Origin: Rs1 sp000416275
GTDB lineage: Bacteria; Pseudomonadota; Gammaproteobacteria; Pseudomonadales; Balneatricaceae
DNA length: 64,000 nucleotides
Assembly (NCBI GenBank): GCA_965243635.1
Contig: OZ251574.1
Location: 3,596,001 to 3,660,000, forward strand
Direction of reading: 5' to 3'
The notes beneath the pieces are model-generated. The model was not told the origin of the DNA. It did no database searches and saw only the letters and a list, made by a program, of their open reading frames with translations. Of this stretch, positions 42,175 to 51,130 are shown one piece after another. Every line of letters starts with the position of its first letter. Within the stretch, counting starts at the first letter, position 1. A program made the translations under genes and the position numbers.

Positions 42175-43005
42175 TTAACGCACCGGCAAAATGCGAGATT
42201 TATTCAGTGATTTATTAAGTTCCCCAAGAGAAATATGCTGTACTTTCAATTGATTGATCATCGCAGACACCGATACTAATTGCACGTTCTGTGCTTTTAA
42301 TTGACCGAGTCTTTGCTGTAAAAACTTAATCGTGATGGCATGGGGATGGGCGATCACAACGGCGTAACCTCGTCGTTTGGCCAAGGCAATAGCGCGTTGA
42401 TACTGTCTATTGATCGCTGTTAAATTCAAATCATGATCTAAAAAGATATCTCTCTTTAACCCTGCTATACCGGCATTTTTAGCCTGTTGCCAAGCCACAC
42501 TTTTACTGGTTGTTTTACTATCCAAAAAAAACAAGCCTTTTTCTTTAACCACTTCCATTGTCCAACGCATCTGTAAATTCAATGCGGTCAACTTACTCCC
42601 CATATGATTATTGACACCAATCAAACTGGGAATAGCAGCGATGTTTTTCTCTAAGGTACTTTTAAAATCTGCCTCAGACATGCTGGATGTCATAGCACCA
42701 CGCCCCAAAGGCAAATTATAGATGTTTTCCATGGGGGCATGTAAGAGGACATCCTTACCGCTTGCCTGCGCAATTTTAGCTAGCTTTTTACTATGGGATG
42801 TATGAGGCAAGAAAGCAAAACTCAATGCACCGGGCAAATTAAGCGCCGCGATATTTAGAGAGAGTGAGTGCCCCATATCATCGATCAAAATCACTAATTT
42901 GGCTGAACTTGGACTCGCGGTATCGACAAACGGCCTTTCTACAGCAGTTATTTTTTCAGCAGCCACAGCACTGCCCACACTAAGCACACTCAAAGCCAGC
43001 AACAA
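42175..43005 (-). CDS. yibQ: Divergent polysaccharide deacetylase family protein (YibQ)
   Basis: This 276-residue exported protein has a NodB-like fold of the divergent type: LVILIDDMGHSLS at the start, FAFLPHTSHSKKL, VLLHAPMEN, GVNNHMGSKLTA and IAHPHAITI. Function is uncertain; catalytic metal residues of true deacetylases are only partly kept. The signal sequence is short and the frame starts with TTG because a stop codon lies close upstream. It is the last gene of the gpmI-envC-ctpA-yibQ string. Confidence 0.88.
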   Translation of the reverse strand: MLLALSVLSVGSAVAAEKITAVERPFVDTASPSSAKLVILIDDMGHSLSLNIAALNLPGALSFAFLPHTSHSKKLAKIAQASGKDVLLHAPMENIYNLPLGRGAMTSSMSEADFKSTLEKNIAAIPSLIGVNNHMGSKLTALNLQMRWTMEVVKEKGLFFLDSKTTSKSVAWQQAKNAGIAGLKRDIFLDHDLNLTAINRQYQRAIALAKRRGYAVVIAHPHAITIKFLQQRLGQLKAQNVQLVSVSAMINQLKVQHISLGELNKSLNKSRILPVR

Positions 43006-43101
43006 TAAGCTTTTACTAAGGTTAATAATAATTATCCATTTTCAATATTATGCGACAGGCCAAACTTACTGGCAGTTAAAGCCAAATCAGCTTCAAAGAT
43101 C

Positions 43102-44427
43102 TCACTTGCGGCGAGACTGATTTACTATAATCAGGCCTTTAATAAGGTTAAGCGCCTCGTAAAGCTGGAAATCAGTTTCAATTAACTTGCTGTTTAAGAC
43201 CGCCGATATATCGATATTATCAGCCTCTAAGTGACCAGTTAAGTCTTTTTCAGCAACAAGCTTGCGTCTTTTAAGCGGCTCAACTTTAGCTTGCTCTACC
43301 ATAATATCCGGAATAATGCCCTTCGCTTGGATAGAGCGCCCATTCGGCGTGTAGTATCTGGCAGTGGTCAGTTTTATACCGCGTCTACCGGTTAGCTGTA
43401 GCACGGTTTGCACTGAACCTTTACCAAAACTAGTAGTACCCATAATCAACGCTCTACTCTTGTCTTGCAATGCTCCTGCGACAATTTCTGAAGCTGAAGC
43501 AGAGCCGCTGTTGATTAATACAATAATTGGAATATCGGCTACCAACATTTTAGGAGTTGCCTCGAAAGTCATTTTCGAATTGGCAATGCGCCCTCTGGTT
43601 GACACTATCATACCTTCACTGACGAACGCATCAGTCACATCAACTGCACCACGTAATGTGCCACCGGGATTGTTTCGTAAATCTAAAATCAAGCCAGATA
43701 ACGGAATATCAGCCTGGAATTCATCCAAAGCTTTTTTCATATCTTCAGCCGTGCGATGCTGAAACTGACTAATGCGAATATAGCCGATTCCCTCTGCGAG
43801 GGTCCGAGATCTTACACTGGTCACTTTTATAATAGCTCGTTCAATGCTGATATCAAAAGGCGCTTTTTCGCTGTCGCGAACAATAGTCAAAACAACTTCT
43901 GAGCCCGGTTTACCGCGCATCATCCCAATAGCTTTTTCGACGCCGATCGATTGGATTATTTTAGCATCTATTTTAATGATCAAATCACCCGCTTTAATAC
44001 CTGCTCGCATCGCAGGCGTATCATCAATGGGGGTGATAACCCTGATAACTCCCTCACTTTGGCTAATCTCAATCCCCACACCACTAAACTGACCGGAGGT
44101 CTGCTCTTGCAGGTCAGAGAACTGATCTTCTACCAGATAGCTAGAGTGCGGGTCGAGACCAATCAACATTCCTCTAATCGCATCTTCTAGTAACTTACTG
44201 TCAGACACTGGCTCGACGTAAGCGGCTTTTATTCGATCAAATACTTCACTAAAGCGGCGAATTTCGGCGAGCGGCAAACTCTCTTCAACTTGTCGTTCCC
44301 GCGCTTCTGTACTAGCATCAATCTTTGCTGCTACTGCTGGCTGAGCGACAAAAGGCATCACTGAAAAAGTAAAGGCACTCAGGACAAGTACAGGACGCAG
44401 CAGTACTTTGGAAAACGCTTTATTCAT
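43102..44427 (-). CDS. ctpA: Carboxyl-terminal processing protease CtpA, S41 family
   Basis: This protein of about 441 residues is a periplasmic serine protease that trims cell-envelope proteins. It has a signal peptide (to about residue 35), a PDZ domain (GVGIEISQSEGVIRVITPI, then GIKAGDLIIKID) and the S41 catalytic region: the serine in SGSASASEIVAGAL and lysine in SFGKGSVQT. I chose the ATG at 44427, with AAGGA spaced correctly upstream, rather than the ATG at 44457. The gap to envC holds a family A element. Confidence 0.93.
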   Translation of the reverse strand: MNKAFSKVLLRPVLVLSAFTFSVMPFVAQPAVAAKIDASTEARERQVEESLPLAEIRRFSEVFDRIKAAYVEPVSDSKLLEDAIRGMLIGLDPHSSYLVEDQFSDLQEQTSGQFSGVGIEISQSEGVIRVITPIDDTPAMRAGIKAGDLIIKIDAKIIQSIGVEKAIGMMRGKPGSEVVLTIVRDSEKAPFDISIERAIIKVTSVRSRTLAEGIGYIRISQFQHRTAEDMKKALDEFQADIPLSGLILDLRNNPGGTLRGAVDVTDAFVSEGMIVSTRGRIANSKMTFEATPKMLVADIPIIVLINSGSASASEIVAGALQDKSRALIMGTTSFGKGSVQTVLQLTGRRGIKLTTARYYTPNGRSIQAKGIIPDIMVEQAKVEPLKRRKLVAEKDLTGHLEADNIDISAVLNSKLIETDFQLYEALNLIKGLIIVNQSRRK

Positions 44428-44552
44428 CTTTAAATCCTTGATCAACAAGCCCACCATCGCTAGTGGGGAAATTTAACTTAAGATAGATACTCGATAGTTA
44501 TTATTTGGATAAATAACTAGTTCAGATCTATTAACTAGCGCATTATCATCTA

Positions 44553-44712
44553 CCTGATTCCGTGACCTCAAAGTAAATACAGAGTGTAAGAGATTGTTTT
44601 TACAGTGGAATTAAAAAATCTTAACTGCCCCCATAGGTTCAGTAGATATTTTTCTAACCGCTGTAGAATCAATAGTTTGCACTATGTGCTGCAGTGAAGT
44701 CGCTGATTCAGG
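44553..44712. mobile_element. Family A inverted-repeat element, 160 bp, abutting envC
   Basis: The ends are CCTGATTCCGTGACCTCA and TGAAGTCGCTGATTCAGG. The interior carries AATACAGAGTGTAAGA, CAGTGGAATTAAAAAATC, CCCATAGGTTCAG and TTTCTAACCGCTGTAG, collinear with the copies at 50821 and 61711. The right end overlaps the envC stop codon. No coding capacity. Confidence 0.9.
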
Positions 44713-45877
44713 GTCTAGCTAACCAGCCGCTTGGGTTGGTGGTTTTACCATTGCGGCGAATCGCAAAATACAGCCCCGGGCGAGTATTGCCCCCACTGCT
44801 ACCGGCCAGCGCAATAACTTCACCGGGAAACACCGCATCACCGACTTTTTTATTCAGTTGATCATTGTGACCATAGAGCGTTAAATAGCCAGCGCCATGA
44901 TCTACAATTAATAACATGCCATAGCTGCGCAGCCAATCGGCAAATACTACTTTTCCAGTATGAACAGCTTTAACCGGGCTATTCTGCCGAGTGCGGATCA
45001 GCACCCCATCATAGGCTAAATTATTTCCGATTGAGCCAAAGCGGCGTACAATTTTACCTTCTACCGGCCAGCGCAACTGCCCTTTCAAACTTTTAAATGG
45101 GCGTTTATCAACAGTTTTAGACGCCCTAGTTTTTACCACTTGGGCAATACGTGCCAAAATTTTTGCCAACCTTTTCTTGTCCGCGGCCAGTTTTTTAATT
45201 TTACTACGTTTATTATTTACTTTTTTATCAATCGCGCGAATATTCTTTTTACGTTGTACTTTTGTCGCTTGCAACTTTGACTGACGACTAACTAACTGCC
45301 GTTTTTCCTTTAGTAATTGCACCTGAGTTTTATCGATATTAATGTTATTCGAATCCTGCTTGGCTAACAGCACTCTATATGTCTCAACTTGAGCAATTTG
45401 ATGCTGTTGTATCTTGGAATAATACATCAGCATCCTTGAGACATCCTCAGGGTCTTTTTGGTTCAATAGTAATTTTAACGGTACTTGCCTACCCATTTGA
45501 TAGCGCTGCTGAAGCATTTTTTGCAATTGTTGGCGAAGCTCTTCACGCTGGCGCTGCAGACCCTCTTTACTCACCAAATAGCCTTGCAGATTTTTACTCA
45601 GGCGCCCCAACTGCCGGTCAATCGCCGCAACATCACTATTTAGAGCCGCGATACTTTGCTCATTTTTTTGCAGCGCTTGCTCTTCCTTAGAGCGCTTTGC
45701 ACGCTCCCTTTTCAATTCAACTTGCAGCTGCTGTAATACCTTCTGCAACTGTTTCAGATCACTTTTTTTAGCCGATTGCGCAGCACTAACTGACAGCGGG
45801 TTTACGGTACAAAGTATCACCAAGGCAATGGTTAATAGGGTCGGTTTTTGCAACCAAGCGTTAACCGTTTTGAACAA
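44708..45877 (-). CDS. envC: Murein hydrolase activator EnvC
   Basis: This 389-residue periplasmic protein activates cell-division amidases. It has a signal peptide (to about residue 32), a long coiled coil (about residues 35-250) and a C-terminal LytM/M23 domain. Metal-binding residues of active M23 peptidases are replaced (AYDGVLIR and GLYFAIRR in the usual positions), which fits the non-catalytic activator. The last residues read WLARP, then TGA. That TGA is part of the family A element end, CCTGAATC. The start overlaps the gpmI end by 17 bp. Confidence 0.93.
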   Translation of the reverse strand: MFKTVNAWLQKPTLLTIALVILCTVNPLSVSAAQSAKKSDLKQLQKVLQQLQVELKRERAKRSKEEQALQKNEQSIAALNSDVAAIDRQLGRLSKNLQGYLVSKEGLQRQREELRQQLQKMLQQRYQMGRQVPLKLLLNQKDPEDVSRMLMYYSKIQQHQIAQVETYRVLLAKQDSNNINIDKTQVQLLKEKRQLVSRQSKLQATKVQRKKNIRAIDKKVNNKRSKIKKLAADKKRLAKILARIAQVVKTRASKTVDKRPFKSLKGQLRWPVEGKIVRRFGSIGNNLAYDGVLIRTRQNSPVKAVHTGKVVFADWLRSYGMLLIVDHGAGYLTLYGHNDQLNKKVGDAVFPGEVIALAGSSGGNTRPGLYFAIRRNGKTTNPSGWLARP

Positions 45878-47411
45878 GGGATGCCCCAGTCATTTCGCGC
45901 GGCTTAGCTAAGTGCATTAATTCAAGTAAAGTCGGTGCAATATCACAGAGCGCCCCATCATTGAGGATTAACTGTTGGTTTCGCGGACCATCGTAAACCA
46001 AGCCAACCGGGAAAATAGTATGCGAGGTATGCGCCTGTCCTGTTTCAGGGTTGCGCATCATTTCTACATTGCCATGATCTGCAGTGACCAAAGTTTCGCC
46101 AGCCACCTCCCGCATCGCCGCCAATACTTTACCTAACGCCAAATCAACGGCTTCCACCGCTTCCACTGCCGCGGCAAAGACTCCGGTGTGCCCGACCATA
46201 TCGGGGTTGGCAAAATTGCAAATAATCAAATCGAAACTGTTTTGACGAATTGCCGCACAGAGCTTTTCAGTCAATTCAGGAGCGCTCATTTCAGGTTGCA
46301 AGTCGTAGGTGGCGACATCGGGTGAGGGTATTAAAATTCGCTGCTCCCCTGCATACTCTTGCTCTTGCCCGCCATTAAAGAAAAAAGTGACGTGGGCATA
46401 TTTTTCAGTTTCGGCAATTCTCAATTGAGTTTTACCTAAGCTCGCCACGTATTCACCTATGTCATTACTGATTTTAGCGGGAGGATAGGCACAGTGTGCC
46501 TGAATATCCGCTGCATATTCAGTCATCATCACATAGTCGGCTAGCTGTATCTGCGCAGCGCGGGAAAAGTGCTTAAATTCTGGTTCAACAAATGCGCGGG
46601 TAATCTCACGCGATCGATCGGGTCTGAAATTAAAACAAATGATACTGTCGCCATCTTTGACGCGCCCATCTAAGCCCGAGATACAAGTGGCGCTGACAAA
46701 CTCATCATTTTCATCGCGCTGATAAGCGTCGGCTAATGCTGCAACCGCACTGGTACTACGATAGTTAGACACGCCATTAGCCATCGCTAAGTATGCTTGT
46801 TCAACTCTGTCCCAGCGGTTATCTCTATCCATCGCAAAGTATCGACCAACCACCGTCGCCACTCCCCCCTCTTCAAGTTCTGGCCGCAATTTTTCAAACA
46901 GTGCCTCAGCGAGTAACAGTGAATTATTGGCCGATCTTGGCGGCATGTCACGACCATCGAGAATCGCGTGTAGATAGATTTTTTTAGCCCCTCTGACAAC
47001 CGCCATTTCAATCGCGGCAAAACAGTGCTGCTCATGCGAGTGAACACCACCGGGAGAGAGCAATCCAGTAAAGTGTACTGCCCCATTGCCGGCTATTGCC
47101 CGATCAATAGCGGCGATTAACACCGCATTCTCTTGAAACTTGCCGTCTGCAATCGCCTTGCTAATGCGGGTTAAATTTTGATAGACAACTCGCCCGGCCC
47201 CTATATTCATGTGCCCAACTTCAGAATTACCCATTTGTCCATCGGGCAAACCCACAGCGGCGCCTGAGGTTTTAATTAAGCAGTTAGGATTTTCAGCCAT
47301 CAGCTGATCCCAAACTGGGGTTTTTGCAGCGGCAATCGCCGATGAATCAGTTATTTCTATGCCGAAGCCATCCAAAATAATTAAAGCAGTGGTCGTGTTT
47401 GAGCTGGTCAT
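45861..47411 (-). CDS. gpmI: Phosphoglycerate mutase, cofactor-independent
   Basis: This protein of about 516 residues interconverts 3- and 2-phosphoglycerate. Motifs are TALIILDGFG, the serine-containing GNSEVGHMNIGAGR, GRYFAMDRDNRWDR and VTADHGNVEMM, all metal and phosphate ligands of the iPGM family. I chose the ATG at 47411, preceded by AGAGGGA, rather than the longer frame from 47459. The envC start overlaps its end. Confidence 0.95.
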   Translation of the reverse strand: MTSSNTTTALIILDGFGIEITDSSAIAAAKTPVWDQLMAENPNCLIKTSGAAVGLPDGQMGNSEVGHMNIGAGRVVYQNLTRISKAIADGKFQENAVLIAAIDRAIAGNGAVHFTGLLSPGGVHSHEQHCFAAIEMAVVRGAKKIYLHAILDGRDMPPRSANNSLLLAEALFEKLRPELEEGGVATVVGRYFAMDRDNRWDRVEQAYLAMANGVSNYRSTSAVAALADAYQRDENDEFVSATCISGLDGRVKDGDSIICFNFRPDRSREITRAFVEPEFKHFSRAAQIQLADYVMMTEYAADIQAHCAYPPAKISNDIGEYVASLGKTQLRIAETEKYAHVTFFFNGGQEQEYAGEQRILIPSPDVATYDLQPEMSAPELTEKLCAAIRQNSFDLIICNFANPDMVGHTGVFAAAVEAVEAVDLALGKVLAAMREVAGETLVTADHGNVEMMRNPETGQAHTSHTIFPVGLVYDGPRNQQLILNDGALCDIAPTLLELMHLAKPREMTGASLVQNG

Positions 47412-47859
47412 TCTGACATTTCCCTCTGGGATGCTTATGAGTACGGTTATTTTCAGCAATTTAATGATATTTAACGAGAAACTAATCCTACCTAAAAAAG
47501 CGCTTGGCTAACAGCGATCAAAGAGTAATACGCCAGTTTATTAGCATCTTACTGCAACAGTTTCAGCGCCATTAATTAGCGACCACTTTGGAGTAGGACA
47601 GTGCATAGGCTAAACCACTGTGAGCAAGTCTGTTCTCGGTCAAGCTGTTAGAGTTGCGTCACTCAATTTGCCTCTACAAACGCGCAACCGGTTACTCGCG
47701 GTAGTTAAATGTGATCTAGGTTTTTACGATCGACTGCTACAGCCAGTATTATATTGCCTATTATTGGCGATAATATTCTGCTAGTACTTATCAGTTTTGA
47801 GCTCGCCATGTATACTTGGGCGCTGTGAATTTTCAGCTTTGATAACATTAAGGTAAAAA
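47412..47859. other. Divergent promoter region of gpmI and yibN
   Basis: These 448 bp separate two divergent units and must hold promoters in both directions. I see no repeat element or clear operator. Confidence 0.5.
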
Positions 47860-48273
47860 ATGGAACAATTAATCGAGTTTGTTACTAACAATTATCCGCT
47901 AGTCATCGCTTTCATATTAGCACTAGGTATGTTGCTATTCAGTGAAAGTAAAAAAGCCGGTGCTTCTGTAAGCACCACCGAAGCGGTACAGCTAATCAAT
48001 AAACAAGATGCGCTGGTACTAGATATCCGCAGCAAAAAGGAGTGGGAAACTGGAGCGATTACTAACTCGACTCATATTCCTCTAGTTGATCTAGACAAAC
48101 GCCTCACAGAGCTTGATAAGTATAAAACCACAGACATCGTAGTGGTCTGTAACATGGGTCAGAGCTCTGGTACTGCCTGTAAGAAATTAATGGCCGCCGG
48201 TTTTGAAAAAATCACCCGATTAAAAGGTGGTATTGTTGAGTGGAAGGCGCAGAGTTTACCTCTGGTAAAATAA
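47860..48273 (+). CDS. yibN: Membrane-anchored rhodanese domain protein
   Basis: This 137-residue protein has an N-terminal membrane segment (about residues 14-28) and a rhodanese domain (LVLDIRSKKEWETGAI, then VVVCNMGQSSGTAC with the active-site cysteine). It is the first gene of yibN-grxC-secB, a group conserved in Gammaproteobacteria. Sulfur-transfer or redox activity is inferred. Confidence 0.9.
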   Translation: MEQLIEFVTNNYPLVIAFILALGMLLFSESKKAGASVSTTEAVQLINKQDALVLDIRSKKEWETGAITNSTHIPLVDLDKRLTELDKYKTTDIVVVCNMGQSSGTACKKLMAAGFEKITRLKGGIVEWKAQSLPLVK

Positions 48274-48306
48274 TAACCTTTACTCCCAGCACTGCAGAGT
48301 TAAGTT

Positions 48307-48561
48307 ATGCCAAAAATCGAAATTTACACCACGGTGTTCTGCCCTTTTTGTGTCAGGGCAAAAATGTTACTCACGCAAAAAAATGTAACTTTTATAGAAC
48401 TTGCAGTTGATGAAACACCTGGTCTACGTAAAAAAATGATCGCGAGAAGCGGAGGTCACACCGTTCCGCAGGTTTTTATCGACGATCAACATATTGGTGG
48501 CTGTGATGAACTCTATGATTTAGAGCGTACACAGCAACTAGACAAACTACTTACCCAATAG
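48307..48561 (+). CDS. grxC: Glutaredoxin 3
   Basis: This 84-residue cytoplasmic glutathione-dependent dithiol oxidoreductase has the CPFC active site at residues 12-15, and the glutathione-binding TVPQVFID and GGCDEL motifs. It lies 34 bp after yibN and 21 bp before secB. Confidence 0.96.
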   Translation: MPKIEIYTTVFCPFCVRAKMLLTQKNVTFIELAVDETPGLRKKMIARSGGHTVPQVFIDDQHIGGCDELYDLERTQQLDKLLTQ

Positions 48562-48582
48562 AATTTTAAGGACTGATATACC

Positions 48583-49056
48583 ATGGCCGAAGAACAAGCA
48601 CCTCAATTCAGCATCCAACGCATCTACCTAAAAGATCTTTCTTTAGAAGCTCCAAGCAGCCCACAATCTTTCACCCAAGAGTGGAAGCCTGAAATAAACT
48701 TAGAGATGAACACTCAATCTCAAGAGCTTGGCGAAGATGTCTATGAAGTTGTACTGACTTTGACAGTGACCGCTAAAAACGAAGCTGAAACCGCTTTCTT
48801 AATTGAAGTACAACAGGCGGGTATCTTTGTAGTATCAGGCATGGAAGAAGCGGAGAAGCATCACGCTTTAGGTGCTTTTTGCCCTAACATCCTCTTCCCC
48901 TACGCACGTGAAACTATTGATGGCTTAGTGGTAAAGGCTAGCTTCCCTGCCCTGATGCTAGCGCCGGTTAATTTCGACGCACTCTTTGCTCAGCAGCTAG
49001 AAAAATTACAAAACGAAATCAAAGAAACTAGCAGTGCGGAAGAAACTCAGCACTGA
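48583..49056 (+). CDS. secB: Protein-export chaperone SecB
   Basis: This 157-residue tetrameric chaperone keeps preproteins unfolded and passes them to SecA. It has FSIQRIYLKDLSLEAPSSP at the start, EVVLTLTVTAK, and CPNILFPYARETIDGLVVK in the middle. The C-terminal tail is acidic, as usual. AAGGA precedes the ATG; a terminator follows. Confidence 0.96.
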   Translation: MAEEQAPQFSIQRIYLKDLSLEAPSSPQSFTQEWKPEINLEMNTQSQELGEDVYEVVLTLTVTAKNEAETAFLIEVQQAGIFVVSGMEEAEKHHALGAFCPNILFPYARETIDGLVVKASFPALMLAPVNFDALFAQQLEKLQNEIKETSSAEETQH

Positions 49057-49083
49057 GAACCAAGCATGCTAGCACCCAACTAA

Positions 49084-49109
49084 AACAGAGCTGTCGCTCT
49101 GTTTTTTTT
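49084..49109 (+). terminator. Rho-independent terminator of yibN-grxC-secB
   Basis: ACAGAG and CTCTGT form a 6-bp stem around CTGTCG, followed by seven more Ts. The complement has four Ts, so it may also end the convergent peptidase gene weakly. Confidence 0.8.
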
Positions 49110-49114
49110 GCCTT

Positions 49115-50023
49115 TTAGCGAGCGATGTGGACAATAATTTCTTTAGATTTAGTTTTAACTTTTATCCAGCGTACTAGATCCGCCCAGATTGCCGATATTT
49201 GTGCTTTTTTCGGCATAATACCAGCGTGTTCAAGCTCAATAGTCATCACCGGAATATTTTTGATATAAAAACCATAATTACCTAAAGAGCCAGGATAAGT
49301 GCCTAATTGTCTTAAATGCAATGGTCCTAATCGCCGTGGCGGCTGTACCTTACCATCAAAATCTAAAATACCATGAGGAGCATGCACCGACACGATAACA
49401 GTAGGCTTTAGCTCTTCAATCAATGTGTGTATTGCCCGCGATTCCGGCTCACTCAATGACTGCTGACCAGGAAAATAGCGAGTCCGCTGTTTGGTGCTGT
49501 TGCGCCAGTGATCGATAGCGGCAATCGCATTTTCTTTGGTCTGAAAATTTCGATTAAGATCAACTTTATTAGCATTCACTCTACTGGATTTCTTTTTTAG
49601 CAAACCATCGGGGTTTGCCAGCGGCACAAAGTGCCAATCATAGGAACCGCTATGATGCTTAGCTAAGGTTTTCAACCATTTAAAGGTGACGCTAACACTC
49701 GAGTATTCATCCCCATGAATCCCTCCAATAAACAAAATCTTCGGCGCATATTCTCGATTTTTTGCCGCAGCAAAATGCTTTTCTAAAATAGGCAGCCCCC
49801 GCACTGAGTAAAACCGCGGCGGGTCGAATTTTAAGCGCCGACATTCTCTGGCTGAGACACTGGATAATTTCGCACCGATTTTTTTGCACAGCTGATCGAC
49901 ACTGTACACTTCCGCCAAACTTAAACTAGACAGAGATGCCATCACCCAAAAAACTAATATTGATGCACTATTTAAAGGACTTTTGGCGGTTACTTTGCCA
50001 GTTGGTTTTGCACTATAAAACAT
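49115..50023 (-). CDS. Exported M14-family zinc carboxypeptidase, MpaA-like
   Basis: This 302-residue protein has an N-terminal hydrophobic export signal. Zinc and catalytic residues are visible in IGGIHGDEYSS (HxxE), LANPDG, VDLNRNF, VSVHAPHG and the glutamate in MTIELEHAG. The family cleaves murein peptides or peptide C-termini; the exact substrate is not known. It stands alone and converges on secB. Confidence 0.85.
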   Translation of the reverse strand: MFYSAKPTGKVTAKSPLNSASILVFWVMASLSSLSLAEVYSVDQLCKKIGAKLSSVSARECRRLKFDPPRFYSVRGLPILEKHFAAAKNREYAPKILFIGGIHGDEYSSVSVTFKWLKTLAKHHSGSYDWHFVPLANPDGLLKKKSSRVNANKVDLNRNFQTKENAIAAIDHWRNSTKQRTRYFPGQQSLSEPESRAIHTLIEELKPTVIVSVHAPHGILDFDGKVQPPRRLGPLHLRQLGTYPGSLGNYGFYIKNIPVMTIELEHAGIMPKKAQISAIWADLVRWIKVKTKSKEIIVHIAR

Positions 50024-50165
50024 TCAAGATGCACTCATTTATAGACATTCGACACAGGGGAAGACTATCAGTTATTTCATATGACTGAATTTTCACCGTT
50101 CAATCCGCTCTTAAGCTTAGCGACCAAAGAGCAAAAACCATCAGTGAAAAATATTTAAACGACTA

Positions 50166-50189
50166 AAAAGAAGCGCTTGTAGAGCGCTA
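50166..50189 (-). terminator. Terminator downstream of trmL
   Basis: On the minus strand AGCGCT, a 5-base loop and AGCGCT are followed by TCTTTTT. The 6-bp stem is perfect. Confidence 0.7.
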
Positions 50190-50197
50190 AAAGTTAT

Positions 50198-50220
50198 CTA
50201 GGAGTCTGCCAGACTCCTAG
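50198..50220 (-). other. Strong hairpin over the trmL stop codon
   Basis: CTAGGAGTCT and AGACTCCTAG form a stem of about 10 bp with a 3-base loop that includes the trmL stop codon. It has no T-run of its own and sits just before the terminator at 50166-50189. Confidence 0.6.
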
Positions 50221-50690
50221 TCGGCATTAGTCGACTGCATATAATCAAGTTGTCGCCACGCCTCATACACAGTGATGGCACAGGCGTTAGATAAATTCAA
50301 ACTGCGGCTGTTTTCCACCATCGGCAGTTTCAACCATTGCTCACTCGGAATAGCGGCACGCACCGCCTCAGGTAAACCCCTAGTTTCAGGACCAAACAGC
50401 AAAATATCACCGCGACTAAACCGCGCCTGAGTATGAAAGCCGGTGGCCTTAGTGGTCATCGCCCAGACCTTAGCGCCAGGTAGCGAGTTTAGGCAGGCAT
50501 CTAAATTAGGATGGACAATCAGCTTGGAAAATTCCGCATAATCCAAGCCGGCACGACGCATCCGCTTGTCTTCTAGAGCGAAGCCCAAAGGTTCAATAAG
50601 GTGTAACTGAAAGCCAGTGTTGGCACATAAACGAATAATATTACCGGTATTAGGCGGTATTTCTGGTTCAAAAAGTACGACGTTTAACAT
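50217..50690 (-). CDS. trmL: tRNA (cytidine/uridine-34 2'-O)-methyltransferase
   Basis: This 157-residue SPOUT-fold enzyme methylates the wobble position of leucine tRNAs. Motifs are LFEPEIPPNTGNIIRLCANTG, GPETRGLP and NSRSLNLSNACAITVYEA. The ATG overlaps the stop codon of a small upstream frame (TAATG), so translation may be coupled. Confidence 0.95.
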   Translation of the reverse strand: MLNVVLFEPEIPPNTGNIIRLCANTGFQLHLIEPLGFALEDKRMRRAGLDYAEFSKLIVHPNLDACLNSLPGAKVWAMTTKATGFHTQARFSRGDILLFGPETRGLPEAVRAAIPSEQWLKLPMVENSRSLNLSNACAITVYEAWRQLDYMQSTNAD

Positions 50691-50803
50691 TAATTAGATC
50701 CTACAACACGCGCTGCTTTAGATTTGATTACTGCACCCACAATTTTTAGCGAAACTAATAAAAACGAAGAAAAGCAAAGCCAAAATTTGCGTTGCACTAC
50801 CAT
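50690..50803 (-). CDS. Possible 37-residue membrane peptide coupled to trmL
   Basis: A short frame starts at an ATG at 50803 and ends with TAATG, whose ATG starts trmL. The peptide has a basic start (MVVQRKFW), one hydrophobic segment (LCFSSFLLVSLKIVGAVI) and a basic tail. AAGAG lies near a ribosome-binding position. The family A element at 50821-50980 sits just upstream, so the transcript leader includes it or it has replaced the promoter. No known relative; the call depends on layout alone. Confidence 0.3.
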   Translation of the reverse strand: MVVQRKFWLCFSSFLLVSLKIVGAVIKSKAARVVGSN

Positions 50804-50820
50804 GAAATCTCTTATTAGAT

Positions 50821-50980
50821 CCTGAATCCGTGACTTCAAAGTGGATACAGAGTGTAAGATATTGGTTTTACAGTGGAATTGAAAAATATTAACTGCACCC
50901 ATAGGTTCAGTGGCTATTTTTCTAACCGCTGTAAAATCAAGAGCTTGCGCTATGTAATGCAGTGAAGTCACTGATTCAGG
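50821..50980. mobile_element. Family A inverted-repeat element, 160 bp
   Basis: The ends are CCTGAATCCGTGACTTCA and TGAAGTCACTGATTCAGG, an 18-bp terminal inverted repeat with one mismatch. It is collinear with the copies at 44553 and 61711. The internal CAGTGGCTATTTTTCTAACC matches the hairpin block of the other copies. No coding capacity. Confidence 0.9.
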
Positions 50981-51130
50981 TAGGTTATATAGCGCTGATT
51001 ATATCAAACTAGGATTAGCAGTGAATTTAATTTCTCTAAAAATCCGGCTTATTATCTAAAATTAGCGGCACGTGGGCAGGTGCTCGATCGATATCAAGTG
51101 ACTGTCAACCTAGAGCTAAAGTTTAAATTT

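Noticed and set aside
43364..43762. 132-residue frame antisense to ctpA
   Set aside because: It lies wholly inside the convincing ctpA frame on the other strand and has no recognisable domain.
50690..50971. 93-residue frame upstream of trmL
   Set aside because: Its first half is a translation of the family A element; only the last 37 codons were kept as a low-confidence candidate.
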